Assembly (NCBI GenBank): GCA_028228615.1
Contig: JAOJBS010000005.1
Location: 1 to 64,000 of the forward strand
Length of the DNA stretch: 64,000 bases
Source: UBA4421 sp028228615
GTDB lineage: Bacteria; Pseudomonadota; Gammaproteobacteria; Pseudomonadales; Azotimanducaceae
Direction: 5' to 3'
The number at the start of each line of letters is the position of its first letter. The stretch's first letter is position 1. Under the pieces are notes generated by a model that ran no database searches, was not told the DNA's origin, and saw only the letters and a program-made list of their open reading frames with translations. The position numbers and the translations under genes are program-made. This document shows, piece by piece, positions 18,464 to 27,063 of this stretch.

Positions 18464-19165
18464 TTATTGAACTACTTTGGTGCCAATACTTTGGCCAGCA
18501 GTTAGCGCGAGTAGCGCGCCTTTCACCGACGCATCAAATACCACCAAAGGCATATTATTTTCTTTGCATAAAACAATCGCCGTTAAATCCATAACCCCTA
18601 ATTGTTTTTCCAGTACTTGGTCAAAACTAATGGTGTCGAACTTTGTCGCGGTGGCATCTTTCTTTGGATCGCCACTATAAATACCATCAACATTTGTCGC
18701 TTTTAGCACTGTATCCACCTGTAACTCTACCCCGCGCAGACAAGCGGCAGTATCAGTGGTGAAATAAGGGTTACCGGTGCCACCGGTGACTATCACAACA
18801 TGCCCTTCACGCAGTTTGGCCAACGCCAGATCGCGATCATAGCCTTGCACCACACCAGCAATTGCTGAGGCACAAAAAACACTACAGGGAACATTGTTTC
18901 GGCGTAAGAAATCGCCAAGCGCCAGGCCATTCATAATGGTTGCAAGCATACCCATACGGTCGCCTACCACCCTATCCATGCCTGCCTCGGAGAGCTTTGC
19001 ACCGCGGAAGAGATTGCCTCCACCAAGGACCACTGCAACGCCAATACCTTGATCTACTATTGATCGAATCTCATTGGCATAGTGCTCAAGCACAGTGGGG
19101 TCGATACCCGACCCTGAGGCCCCACCAAGGGCTTCACCACTGAGCTTAAGCAGCAGATTTTGCAA
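18464..19165 (-). CDS. pyrH: Uridylate kinase (UMP kinase), short N-terminus, TTG start
   Basis: Phosphorylates UMP to UDP, feeding pyrG. Amino-acid-kinase fold with LLLKLSGEALGG at the very start, then VLGGGNLFRG, MDRVVGDRMGMLATIMNGLA, TGGTGNPYFTTDTAACLRG and LGVMDLTAIVLCKENNMPL. At 233 residues it is short: relatives carry about 8-15 residues before the KLSGEAL strand. An in-frame TAA lies 9 bp upstream of the TTG at 19165, and no ATG or GTG exists between, so TTG, two bases after the tsf stop, is the only sensible start. Translation is probably coupled to tsf. Confidence 0.93.
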   Translation of the reverse strand: MQNLLLKLSGEALGGASGSGIDPTVLEHYANEIRSIVDQGIGVAVVLGGGNLFRGAKLSEAGMDRVVGDRMGMLATIMNGLALGDFLRRNNVPCSVFCASAIAGVVQGYDRDLALAKLREGHVVIVTGGTGNPYFTTDTAACLRGVELQVDTVLKATNVDGIYSGDPKKDATATKFDTISFDQVLEKQLGVMDLTAIVLCKENNMPLVVFDASVKGALLALTAGQSIGTKVVQ

Positions 19166-19167
19166 AA

Positions 19168-20034
19168 CTACTTACTGTCGGCGAGCTGCGCTGCCACTTC
19201 TGCGGCGAAATCTAGCTCTTCAACTTCAATACCTTCACCAACTTCAAAGCGCAGAAAACCCTGCACTTCAACGCCCGCTTGCTTAACAAGGGCGCTCACT
19301 TTCACATTGCCATCTTTAACGAAAGGCTGGTCAAGCAGACTCACTTCAGCGAGATACTTCTTAACTCGACCTTCTACCATTTTGACAATGATTTCTTCTG
19401 GCTTGCCGCTGTCTTGTGCTTGAGAAAGATAGATTTCTCTTTCTTTATCAAGGATATCGGCAGAGACGTCTGCGCTGTTAATAACCATCGGGTTGATAGC
19501 GACCACGTGCATGGCCAAATCACGACCAAGGTCTGCGGCACTTGCAGAGAGTTCAATCAGCGCACCGCGACGTTGATCGCCGTGGATATAGTGGCTAAGG
19601 CCACCTGTCGCCGAATGCATTACTTGTCCACGACGGATAGTGATGTTTTCACCAATTTCCTGAACAAGTGTCTCTCTTTCATCGTTTAGCGCGGTGGCTA
19701 AGTTCTCAAGACTGCCGTCAGCTGAAGCATATAACTCTTCTGCTACCTTGTTTACAAAGGCAATGAACTTTTCGTTTTTTGCGGCAAAGTCCGTTTCGAT
19801 ATTGATTTCAACCAACGCGGCTTTAGTGCCGTCGTCCGCAACTTTAACGCCCAAAAGGCCGTTAGCTGTTGTTCTGCCAGATTTCTTAGCGGCCTTTAAG
19901 GAACTTTTCTTACGCAGTTCCTCAATTGCTTTTTCCATGTCGCCATCGACTTCGGCCAAGGCTTTTTTGCAATCCATCATGCCGAGCCCAGTACGCTCTC
20001 TGAGTTCTTTCACCATTGCTGCTGAAACGGCCAT
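19168..20034 (-). CDS. tsf: Translation elongation factor Ts
   Basis: Nucleotide exchange factor for EF-Tu. 288 residues from the ATG at 20034 (MAVSAAMVKELRERTGLGMM); a GTG directly before it would add one codon. The N-terminal UBA-like domain holds the TG-GMMDCKKAL motif, and the core has VEINIETDFAAKNEKF, both contact EF-Tu in the family. The start lies 3 bp after the rpsB stop, giving the universal rpsB-tsf operon. Confidence 0.97.
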   Translation of the reverse strand: MAVSAAMVKELRERTGLGMMDCKKALAEVDGDMEKAIEELRKKSSLKAAKKSGRTTANGLLGVKVADDGTKAALVEINIETDFAAKNEKFIAFVNKVAEELYASADGSLENLATALNDERETLVQEIGENITIRRGQVMHSATGGLSHYIHGDQRRGALIELSASAADLGRDLAMHVVAINPMVINSADVSADILDKEREIYLSQAQDSGKPEEIIVKMVEGRVKKYLAEVSLLDQPFVKDGNVKVSALVKQAGVEVQGFLRFEVGEGIEVEELDFAAEVAAQLADSK

Positions 20035-20037
20035 CAC

Positions 20038-20901
20038 TTACTCCTTGCTTGCATCAACTTCGCTGCTAGCAGCAGCTTCTTTAGCTGCCTCAGCAGCTTT
20101 TAACTCGTCTTCGGCAGCAAAAGCTTCATTCACGCTTGCCGCTACTGCTGCAGAAATTTCAGCGACAGGTGCTGAAGCTGCATCCACCTCAACAAATTCG
20201 TTCAAATCTACAGCAGCTGAAGAATTAGACTGGCCTTCCGCTACAGCGTCAGCCATTGCGCTAACGTATAACCGAATGGCTCTGATCGCATCGTCATTGC
20301 CGGGAATAACATAATCAACGCCAGCTGGATCACTGTTTGTGTCCACTACGCCCACTACTGGAATGCCAAGCTTATTGGCTTCAGTAATGGCAATTTTTTC
20401 GTGCTGAACGTCAATGACGAAAATCACATCAGGTAGACCGCCCATGTTCTTGATACCGCCAAGGCTGCTTTGCAGCTTGTTCATCATGCGCGTACGTTGC
20501 AGTGCTTCTTTCTTGGACAGCAAATCAAACGTGCCGTCGGCAGCCTGAACTTCTAAATCTTGCAGTCGCTTGATGGACTGACGAATAGTTTTATAGTTAG
20601 TCAACATGCCACCCAACCAACGTTGGTCGACATAGGGCATGCCTACACGGCTAGCTTGCTCGGCAATTACCTTTGCAGCAGCGCGCTTGGTACCCACAAA
20701 TAGAATTTTTTTGCCTTTTGATGCGAGGTTACGCACTTCGATGAGAGCTTCGTTAAAGGCAGGAAGCGTTTTTTCAAGGTTAACGATGTGAATCTTGTTA
20801 CGAGCGCCAAAAATATAGGGCGCCATTTTAGGATTCCAGAATCTAGTTTGGTGGCCAAAATGCACACCAGCAGCCAGCATGTCACGCATACTTACGGTCA
20901 T
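20038..20901 (-). CDS. rpsB: Small ribosomal subunit protein uS2, with long acidic tail
   Basis: Ribosomal protein S2. It begins MTVSMRDMLAAGVHFGHQTR and keeps the family blocks FGARNKIHIVNLEKT, FVGTKRAAAKVI and YVDQRWLGGMLTN. At 287 residues it is about 45 longer than E. coli S2 (241). The extra part (from about residue 228) is a low-complexity Ala/Glu/Ser/Val tail ending EAAASSEVDASKE, with no recognisable domain. A GGAG ribosome binding site precedes the ATG. The leader of about 170 bp is of the size in which S2 autoregulation is known for gammaproteobacteria. Confidence 0.96.
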   Translation of the reverse strand: MTVSMRDMLAAGVHFGHQTRFWNPKMAPYIFGARNKIHIVNLEKTLPAFNEALIEVRNLASKGKKILFVGTKRAAAKVIAEQASRVGMPYVDQRWLGGMLTNYKTIRQSIKRLQDLEVQAADGTFDLLSKKEALQRTRMMNKLQSSLGGIKNMGGLPDVIFVIDVQHEKIAITEANKLGIPVVGVVDTNSDPAGVDYVIPGNDDAIRAIRLYVSAMADAVAEGQSNSSAAVDLNEFVEVDAASAPVAEISAAVAASVNEAFAAEDELKAAEAAKEAAASSEVDASKE

Positions 20902-21022
20902 TTTTTTATCTCCGGGTTGGTTTGTTTGTCCAAATTCCCATGTTCCAACCTCTGAGCAAGCTCAAAAGCACCCGGGAACACGTGTCGAATCAGACAAATT
21001 TTTTAATCGGCTACAGTTCAGC

Positions 21023-21028
21023 TATACT
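21023..21028 (+). promoter_or_regulatory. Candidate -10 box for the map operon
   Basis: TATACT about 97 bp before the map start codon, preceded at roughly the right distance only by a T-rich stretch (TTTTTTAA), so the -35 is poor. It lies inside the presumed rpsB leader, meaning the two divergent transcripts would overlap. Confidence 0.3.
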
Positions 21029-21083
21029 GCCTCTTGCGCCGTAAATCACTGCGACATCACCTATATGGCTCGCCGCGGCGCGA

Positions 21084-21113
21084 TTTATACCACAAACATC
21101 TTCCTTAAAGAAA
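21084..21113 (-). promoter_or_regulatory. Candidate rpsB-tsf-pyrH promoter with GC-rich discriminator
   Basis: On the minus strand a TTTCTT box (21108-21113) is followed after 18 bp by TATAAA (21084-21089) and then a GC-rich stretch (CGCGCCGCGGCG). A sigma-70 -10 followed by a GC-rich discriminator is the known hallmark of stringently controlled ribosomal promoters. Transcription would begin near 21077, giving a leader of about 175 nt before rpsB. Inferred from sequence only. Confidence 0.45.
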
Positions 21114-21124
21114 CGAGTTTTCGC

Positions 21125-21910
21125 ATGGTTGCAAAAGTAGAGACCGAAATAGACATATTGGGCATGCGCGAGGCAGGAAAATGCGCCGCATCTGTATTAG
21201 AAATGATTGGAGAGCATGTTCAACCCGGGGTCACTACCGACCACCTAAATCAGATTTGTCATGACTTTATTGTCAACGAATTAGACTGCATACCCGCACC
21301 GCTCAATTATGGCGGCGGCGGCGGCCAAATGCCGTTCCCCAAATCCATTTGCACCTCAGTAAATCACGTGGTTTGTCACGGCATTCCCTCGCCGGCTAAG
21401 AAGCTGAAGAACGGTGATGCACTGAATATAGATATCACAGTGATTAAAAATGGCTATCACGGAGACACCAGCAAGATGTTTTTTGCAGGTGATGCCAGCA
21501 TTCTGGCCAAACGCTTGTCCAAAATCACTCAAGAATGTATGTACAAAGGCATTGAACTGGTTAAGCCCGGCGCACGCTTGGGAGATATTGGCTACGCAAT
21601 ACAAAGTCACGCAGAAGCGAATAGATTCAGTGTTGTGAGGGAGTTTTGTGGCCACGGTATTGCCAAGGTATTTCACGATGAACCCCAAGTGCTGCATTAC
21701 GGTCGTCCAGGCACCGGTGTTGTCCTTGAAGAAGGCATGAGTTTCACCATTGAACCCATGATTAATGCGGGCAAACGCAATATCAAAATACTGCCGGACC
21801 AATGGACCGCTGTGACCAAAGACCACAAGTTATCCGCTCAATGGGAGCACACTTTAATGGTCACTAAAGATGGCTTTGAAATTTTCACATTAAGACAAGA
21901 AGAGCAGTAA
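21125..21910 (+). CDS. map: Methionine aminopeptidase, type I
   Basis: Removes the initiator methionine from nascent proteins. From the ATG at 21125 (MVAKVETEIDILGMREAGKC) it is 261 residues, close to E. coli Map (264). A longer open frame reaches into the rpsB leader and is rejected. Metal-ligand regions are visible: NIDITVIKNGYHGDTSKMF, FCGHGIAKVFHDEPQVLHYG, FTIEPMINAG and SAQWEHTLMVT. It is divergent from rpsB (the standard arrangement) and 7 bp upstream of glnD. Confidence 0.96.
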   Translation: MVAKVETEIDILGMREAGKCAASVLEMIGEHVQPGVTTDHLNQICHDFIVNELDCIPAPLNYGGGGGQMPFPKSICTSVNHVVCHGIPSPAKKLKNGDALNIDITVIKNGYHGDTSKMFFAGDASILAKRLSKITQECMYKGIELVKPGARLGDIGYAIQSHAEANRFSVVREFCGHGIAKVFHDEPQVLHYGRPGTGVVLEEGMSFTIEPMINAGKRNIKILPDQWTAVTKDHKLSAQWEHTLMVTKDGFEIFTLRQEEQ

Positions 21911-21917
21911 CCCACCT

Positions 21918-24584
21918 ATGTCACTATCCTCTCTAGTTACCCAGCGGCGCGAAAAATTAGAATCTGAAAAAGCCAAACTGGCTGAGCGCTATTGGAACAA
22001 CGAAGCTGTTGAGACCTTAGTCAGCGACCTTGCCGAAGTCATGGACAAGCTAATTCTTGACGCTTGGCACGAGCAAATTACACAGAGCAAAGACATTGCC
22101 CTATTTGCGGTAGGCGGCTATGGGCGTCGGGAACTTCACCCCGGTTCGGACATTGACCTGTTGGTAGTCGCTAAAGATCCAAAGAGCCATGGCCGTGCAA
22201 TAGAACTATTTCTACAAAATGTATTTGATCTCAACATAGAGGTGGGACACAGCGTCCGCGACATCACCACTTGTATAAAAGAGTGTGAGGCGGATATCAC
22301 CGTCGCTACAGCCATGTTCGAGCGCAGACTGCTAGGCGGCGATGCAGCCTTAGATACATCTGTTGATGAAGCACTGAGCAAGAAAAAAGTCTGGCCAGCA
22401 GAGAAATTCTTTGCAGCCAAATACCAAGAGCAAATTGAACGGCACAAACAATTTGACGACGTCGACTACAACCTAGAGCCCAACGTAAAAGCCTCGCCCG
22501 GCGGCATGCGCGACATCCACACTGCGCTTTGGATTTGTAACCGCAACTTCGGCACCACTGATATTAGTCGGCTAGTCGAAATGAACGTACTCACCGCAGA
22601 AGAGGGTAAATGGCTTATTGAAGGGCGAAGATTCCTTTGGTGGGTGCGCTTTGGCCTGCATCTAATTGCAGGTCGCAAGGAAGACCAACTGCACTTCTCC
22701 AGACAAAGAGAACTTGCCCAACGACTTGGATTTGTCGACACCGACAGTCAAATGGGCGTGGAAGTATTTATGTACCACTTCTACCGCCACATACTCGCCC
22801 TCACCGAAGTCAATGGCATTCTCCTCAAGCATTTTCAAGAAACCGTCGAAAGCGCAAAGCGCGAAAAAATCACCCAAATTAACGAACGCTTTAGGTTGGT
22901 TAATCACCGTATCGAAGCTGTGCACGACAATGTTTTTAAAGATTCTCCCTCTGCGCTTCTGGAAATGTTTGTATTAATGGCTCAGCGCGAGGAAGACATT
23001 CAAGTTAGAGTTTCGACAATACGCTTGATGCGCGAATCTCTGGCCCTTATTGATGACGACTTCAGAAAAAATCCAGATAACACCCGCCTGTTTTTGAATT
23101 TACTCAAAGCACCCTATACCGTAGTAACGCAATTGATTCGTATGCGTAAGTACGGGGTTTTGGGGCGTTACCTTCCCGAGTTCAAGCAGATCATTGGACA
23201 AATGCAGCACGACCTATTCCACATTTATACGGTCGATGCGCACACAATGATGGTCGTTCGCAATATGCGCAAATTTCGCTATGAGTGGGCTAAGGAAACT
23301 TTTCCTATTGCACACTACTGCTCCAACACAATCCCTAAGTTAGAGCTGCTTTACATAGCCGGTTTGTTTCATGACATTGGCAAAGGCCGCGGCGGCGACC
23401 ACTCAACCCTTGGTTCTATTGATGCAAGGAAATTTTGCCAGCTACACGGCTTAAACCAAGCAGATACAGATCTGGTTTGTTGGTTGGTAGAGCGGCACTT
23501 ATACATGTCTTCTGTCTCGCAAAACCAAGACATTTACGACCCGGAAGTAATTCAGGCTTTTGCTCAAGATGTAAAATCTGAAATGCGCCTGAACTACCTC
23601 TACGCCCTCACTGTGGCAGATATTAACGCGACAAATCCGAACCTTTGGAACAGTTGGCGCGCAAGCCTTATGCGCCATTTGTATAGCGAAACCAGAAAGA
23701 CCCTAAGACATGGCAGCGGCGATGCAATGGATCGCGATGAGACCATTGCCGCCTATCAAGAAAGCGCATTGGAGCGACTACAAAATACTTTCAGCGAAGA
23801 GCGTGTCAGAACTTTATGGCAGAACCTTGGCGATGATTTTTTCTTACGCCATGGCACTGATGAAATCAGCGACATTTCGCGAGCGCTACTGGAGCACGAT
23901 CACCAGCAAGGCCCATTCGTAAGTATGTCCCCAGCGGACCTAACCTATCTGGGTGAAGGCGCTACGCAAATCTATATTTGGGCCGAAGACAAACCTAAAA
24001 CATTCGCTGCTACAGTAGTTTGCCTGACCCAGTGGGATTTATCTGTTGTCGACGCGCACATCAACAAAGCGGTAAATGGTCGTATATTCAATACCTTTAC
24101 CATTCTCACCGCAGATGGTGTCCCGGTAGAGCAGGACAAGAAACTGCGAAGTGAGATTGTTGAAAAAGTGAAAACGACCCTTGTCGCGCCCTCTCCAAGA
24201 ACCGACGGTGCAACCCGACGAGTGCCTCGCCAACTCCGGGAACTGCCTTGGCCGACGGAAGTTGCGATGGCAACAGATGACGAAGGCCTAACTACTACGG
24301 TGAATATTTTGGCCGCTGACCGGCCAGGGTTATTGGCGAATATATCACTACTGCTTATCGACTTAGAGTTGGAGTTGTCCTCGGCTCGAATTACTACGCT
24401 GGGTGAGCGTGTAGAGGACGTTTTCGTTGTCACCGACGCTGACGGCCAGGCAATAACTGATAAAGCCCAGTTATATAATCTTGAAAACGCGTTGCGGCAG
24501 AAATTAGATGCTTCTATGGGTTTGGGAGGTTCAGGGGGTTTGGGCGAAAACACACTTTCCAGTGTCAACGGGGCGAAGGTCTAA
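21918..24584 (+). CDS. glnD: Bifunctional uridylyltransferase/uridylyl-removing enzyme GlnD
   Basis: Nitrogen sensor that adds UMP to or removes it from PII proteins according to glutamine level. 888 residues, E. coli size. The nucleotidyltransferase motif is GGYGRRELHPGSDIDLLV (~residues 66-83). NVKASPGGMRDIHTALWI is the family-specific block. The HD phosphohydrolase motif is GLFHDIGKGRGGDHSTLG (~residue 487). Two C-terminal ACT domains follow (the last from TVNILAADRPGLLANIS). Directly after map, as in most gammaproteobacteria. Confidence 0.97.
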   Translation: MSLSSLVTQRREKLESEKAKLAERYWNNEAVETLVSDLAEVMDKLILDAWHEQITQSKDIALFAVGGYGRRELHPGSDIDLLVVAKDPKSHGRAIELFLQNVFDLNIEVGHSVRDITTCIKECEADITVATAMFERRLLGGDAALDTSVDEALSKKKVWPAEKFFAAKYQEQIERHKQFDDVDYNLEPNVKASPGGMRDIHTALWICNRNFGTTDISRLVEMNVLTAEEGKWLIEGRRFLWWVRFGLHLIAGRKEDQLHFSRQRELAQRLGFVDTDSQMGVEVFMYHFYRHILALTEVNGILLKHFQETVESAKREKITQINERFRLVNHRIEAVHDNVFKDSPSALLEMFVLMAQREEDIQVRVSTIRLMRESLALIDDDFRKNPDNTRLFLNLLKAPYTVVTQLIRMRKYGVLGRYLPEFKQIIGQMQHDLFHIYTVDAHTMMVVRNMRKFRYEWAKETFPIAHYCSNTIPKLELLYIAGLFHDIGKGRGGDHSTLGSIDARKFCQLHGLNQADTDLVCWLVERHLYMSSVSQNQDIYDPEVIQAFAQDVKSEMRLNYLYALTVADINATNPNLWNSWRASLMRHLYSETRKTLRHGSGDAMDRDETIAAYQESALERLQNTFSEERVRTLWQNLGDDFFLRHGTDEISDISRALLEHDHQQGPFVSMSPADLTYLGEGATQIYIWAEDKPKTFAATVVCLTQWDLSVVDAHINKAVNGRIFNTFTILTADGVPVEQDKKLRSEIVEKVKTTLVAPSPRTDGATRRVPRQLRELPWPTEVAMATDDEGLTTTVNILAADRPGLLANISLLLIDLELELSSARITTLGERVEDVFVVTDADGQAITDKAQLYNLENALRQKLDASMGLGGSGGLGENTLSSVNGAKV

Positions 24585-24609
24585 TTACTTACGACTCACA
24601 ACCATCTAA

Positions 24610-24674
24610 TAGCGGCTAACTATTGCTGGCTGACTATTGCTGGCTGACTATTGCTGGCTGACTATCAGCCGCTA
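24610..24674. repeat. Three 14-bp tandem repeats enclosed by an inverted repeat
   Basis: TATTGCTGGCTGAC occurs three times head to tail without mismatch (24621-24662). The array is bracketed by TAGCGGCT (24610-24617) and its reverse complement AGCCGCTA (24667-24674). It lies in the 186-bp spacer between glnD and dapC; the rest of the spacer holds looser echoes (AACAGCTGACTAAAAACATCAGACTAA). No protein-coding frame is evident. It may fold into a long imperfect hairpin in the read-through mRNA. Confidence 0.8.
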
Positions 24675-24770
24675 ACTGAAAACAGCTGACTAAAAACATC
24701 AGACTAAAGACCTCGTTGATCGTGTATTCGTTGGGCATTCCAGCTATCGTATGGCTTCCTTAATAGTTGT

Positions 24771-25982
24771 ATGAATATCGTGTCTTTCAACACCCACTTA
24801 GATTTGCTTCAGCCCTACCCCTTTGAACGTCTGCGCGCCCTGCACAACGGCATTAGCCATACTGGCGGGTTGACACATATATCTTTGTCAATTGGCGAAC
24901 CCAAGCACAATCCACCAAAATTTGTTATCGATGAACTGTCAAACCCCCAGTCATTGGCCAAGCACCTTGCCACCTATCCAGCAACAAAGGGCAGCGAAGT
25001 GCTGCGAACCTCAATTTCCGAATGGTTGGCGCGCAGATTCTCCGTAACAGTTGACCCAGACACCAGCATTTTGCCAGTCAACGGCACAAGAGAAGCTTTG
25101 TTCTCGGTAGCTCAAGCACTACTCAGCGGCAAAACCGGCACGCTGGTGGCTATGCCCAACCCCTTTTACCAAATTTATGAAGGTGCGGCCCTCTTAGCGG
25201 GTGCTGAACCCTTGTACATTCCAAATTTGGTCGAGCTCAATTACGAAGCGGACTTTAGCTCAGTGAGCGCAGAGCAATGGCGCAAAACAGAACTGGTTTA
25301 TATCTGCTCTCCCGGCAACCCTACCGGCCAAATCATGCAGCGGGATCAAATGCAGTCACTCATTGGGCTGGCACAGGAATATGATTTCAATATCGTTTCA
25401 GACGAGTGCTATGCCGAGCTTTATTACGATGACGACAATCTCCCAGAGAGTATTCTGGCAGCCGCCGTCGCCATGGGACTGTCAAATTTCGACCGATGCT
25501 TAGCCTTTCATAGCCTTTCCAAACGATCTAATTTGCCCGGGTTACGCAGCGGTTTTGTGGCAGGCGACCCCAATTTGATGGCCAAGTACTTGAGTTATCG
25601 TACTTACCACGGGTGTGCACTAGGCGCTCACCATCAAGCAGCCAGCGCTTTGGCATGGCAGGACGAAGCCCACGTTGTAGAAAACAGGCAAATGTATAGA
25701 GACAAGTTTGCGGCAGTGAGCGAAATTCTGAGCCCTCACTACACTTTAACCCAGCCTGAAGGCGGCTTTTACCACTGGCTGCCAACGCCAATCTGTGATC
25801 AAGAATTCAGTCAACGATTGCTGGCAGAACAACACATCACCGTTATGCCGGGATCTTTTTTAGGCAGAGATACGCGCCTTGGTAATCCGGGACACAACCA
25901 CGTAAGAATCGCCTGGGTTGCGCCCTTCGGCGAATGTATTGAAGCAGCTAACCGCCTAGCCCAGTTTGCGCAAAATTTATAA
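24771..25982 (+). CDS. dapC: Succinyldiaminopimelate transaminase
   Basis: PLP-dependent class I/II aminotransferase of the succinylase route to meso-diaminopimelate and lysine. 403 residues. The N-terminus has LDLLQPYPFERLRALHNG, characteristic of the DapC subgroup. The cofactor lysine is in AFHSLSKRSNLPGLRSGFVA, and the arginine motif NHVRIAWVAP is near the C-terminus. It directly precedes dapD and dapE, which supports the specific function. Only a weak ribosome binding site precedes the ATG. Confidence 0.93.
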   Translation: MNIVSFNTHLDLLQPYPFERLRALHNGISHTGGLTHISLSIGEPKHNPPKFVIDELSNPQSLAKHLATYPATKGSEVLRTSISEWLARRFSVTVDPDTSILPVNGTREALFSVAQALLSGKTGTLVAMPNPFYQIYEGAALLAGAEPLYIPNLVELNYEADFSSVSAEQWRKTELVYICSPGNPTGQIMQRDQMQSLIGLAQEYDFNIVSDECYAELYYDDDNLPESILAAAVAMGLSNFDRCLAFHSLSKRSNLPGLRSGFVAGDPNLMAKYLSYRTYHGCALGAHHQAASALAWQDEAHVVENRQMYRDKFAAVSEILSPHYTLTQPEGGFYHWLPTPICDQEFSQRLLAEQHITVMPGSFLGRDTRLGNPGHNHVRIAWVAPFGECIEAANRLAQFAQNL

Positions 25983-26056
25983 GGTAATTTCGCTCGGTTA
26001 AGCGGTCACTTGGCGTCAGCTGTAGTAATATCAGGAAAATTTTTTCTGAGATTGAT

Positions 26057-27058
26057 ATGACTGATATTTTTGCGTTTGCAGTTGGCATCACAAGCACCAA
26101 TGGCTCGGGTACCATACTAGACTGTTTTTTTCCGAACCCCATACTTACCCCACAAGCGGGCGTGCTCAGCGCAATAAGCAACCTGCCTCAAGGCACCAGT
26201 GCCCTGACCCTAGAGCAAGCGCAATCGCTGAACTCGGCATCAGGCGTCGAGATTGTGCCTGCGTCATTACTCGATATGGATCAGCCCCTGATCAGTGTAA
26301 GACTCGATTCCGATGCGCCAAGCAACAGTATTGAAGAGGTATACCTCAAACTGCACCTGCTCTCCCACAGACTATGCCTGCCTAATACCCTTAACCTTGA
26401 CGGTATTTTTGGCCATCTACCTAACTTAGCGTGGACTTCAGCTGGCCCTATTGAGGTCAATGAATTACCCGGCGCGCTGATGAACGCCCGTGCTCAAGGG
26501 CTTAACCTAGAAGTCTTCTCCGTGGATAAATTTCCAAAGATGGTCAACTACGTGGTACCCACTGGCGTACGCATAGCTGATGCAAGCCGCATTCGCCTTG
26601 GCGCCTATTTAGGCGAAGGCACAACAGTCATGCACGAGGGGTTTGTTAACTTCAACGCAGCAGCCATCGGCCCTAACATGATTGAAGGCAGAATCTCTCA
26701 GGGCGTCATTGTCGGCGCAGGCACAGACCTCGGCGGCAGCGCCAGCACCATGGGCACACTTTCTGGCGGCGGTAATATCATTGTCAGCATTGGCGAAAAC
26801 TGCCTCATTGGCGCAAATGCAGGCACCGGCATTCCCCTAGGCGACCGTTGCACTATTGAAGCAGGCTTGTATATCACTGGCGGCACACCTATTGCTGTTT
26901 TCGACGAAACAGGCCAGCAAGTGAGACTGGTCAAAGGTCGAGAATTGGCTGGCAACTCCGACATGCTGTTCATTCGCAACAGCCAAAACGGCCAAGTGAT
27001 CTGTCGTACAAATCGTCAGGCCATTGAGCTTAACGACGCTTTGCACGCGCACAACTAA
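26057..27058 (+). CDS. dapD: 2,3,4,5-tetrahydropyridine-2,6-dicarboxylate N-succinyltransferase
   Basis: Succinylates tetrahydrodipicolinate in lysine synthesis. 333 residues, of the longer Pseudomonas-type DapD rather than the 274-residue E. coli type. The left-handed beta-helix core reads VVPTGVRIADASRIRLGAYL, VNFNAAAIGPNMIEGRIS and GVIVGAGTDLGGSAS, followed by GENCLIGANAGTGIPLGDR. It lies between dapC and dapE. The arsC/Spx-like gene often found between dapC and dapD in Pseudomonas is missing. Confidence 0.95.
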   Translation: MTDIFAFAVGITSTNGSGTILDCFFPNPILTPQAGVLSAISNLPQGTSALTLEQAQSLNSASGVEIVPASLLDMDQPLISVRLDSDAPSNSIEEVYLKLHLLSHRLCLPNTLNLDGIFGHLPNLAWTSAGPIEVNELPGALMNARAQGLNLEVFSVDKFPKMVNYVVPTGVRIADASRIRLGAYLGEGTTVMHEGFVNFNAAAIGPNMIEGRISQGVIVGAGTDLGGSASTMGTLSGGGNIIVSIGENCLIGANAGTGIPLGDRCTIEAGLYITGGTPIAVFDETGQQVRLVKGRELAGNSDMLFIRNSQNGQVICRTNRQAIELNDALHAHN

Positions 27059-27063
27059 GGTCA

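Noticed and set aside
20879..21124. N-terminal extension of the map frame into the rpsB leader
   Set aside because: The extra ~82 residues have no resemblance to methionine aminopeptidase and overlap the divergent promoter region; the ATG at 21125 gives the normal length.
24610..24674. CRISPR array
   Set aside because: Repeats are 14 bp, directly adjacent with no spacers, and there are no cas genes nearby.
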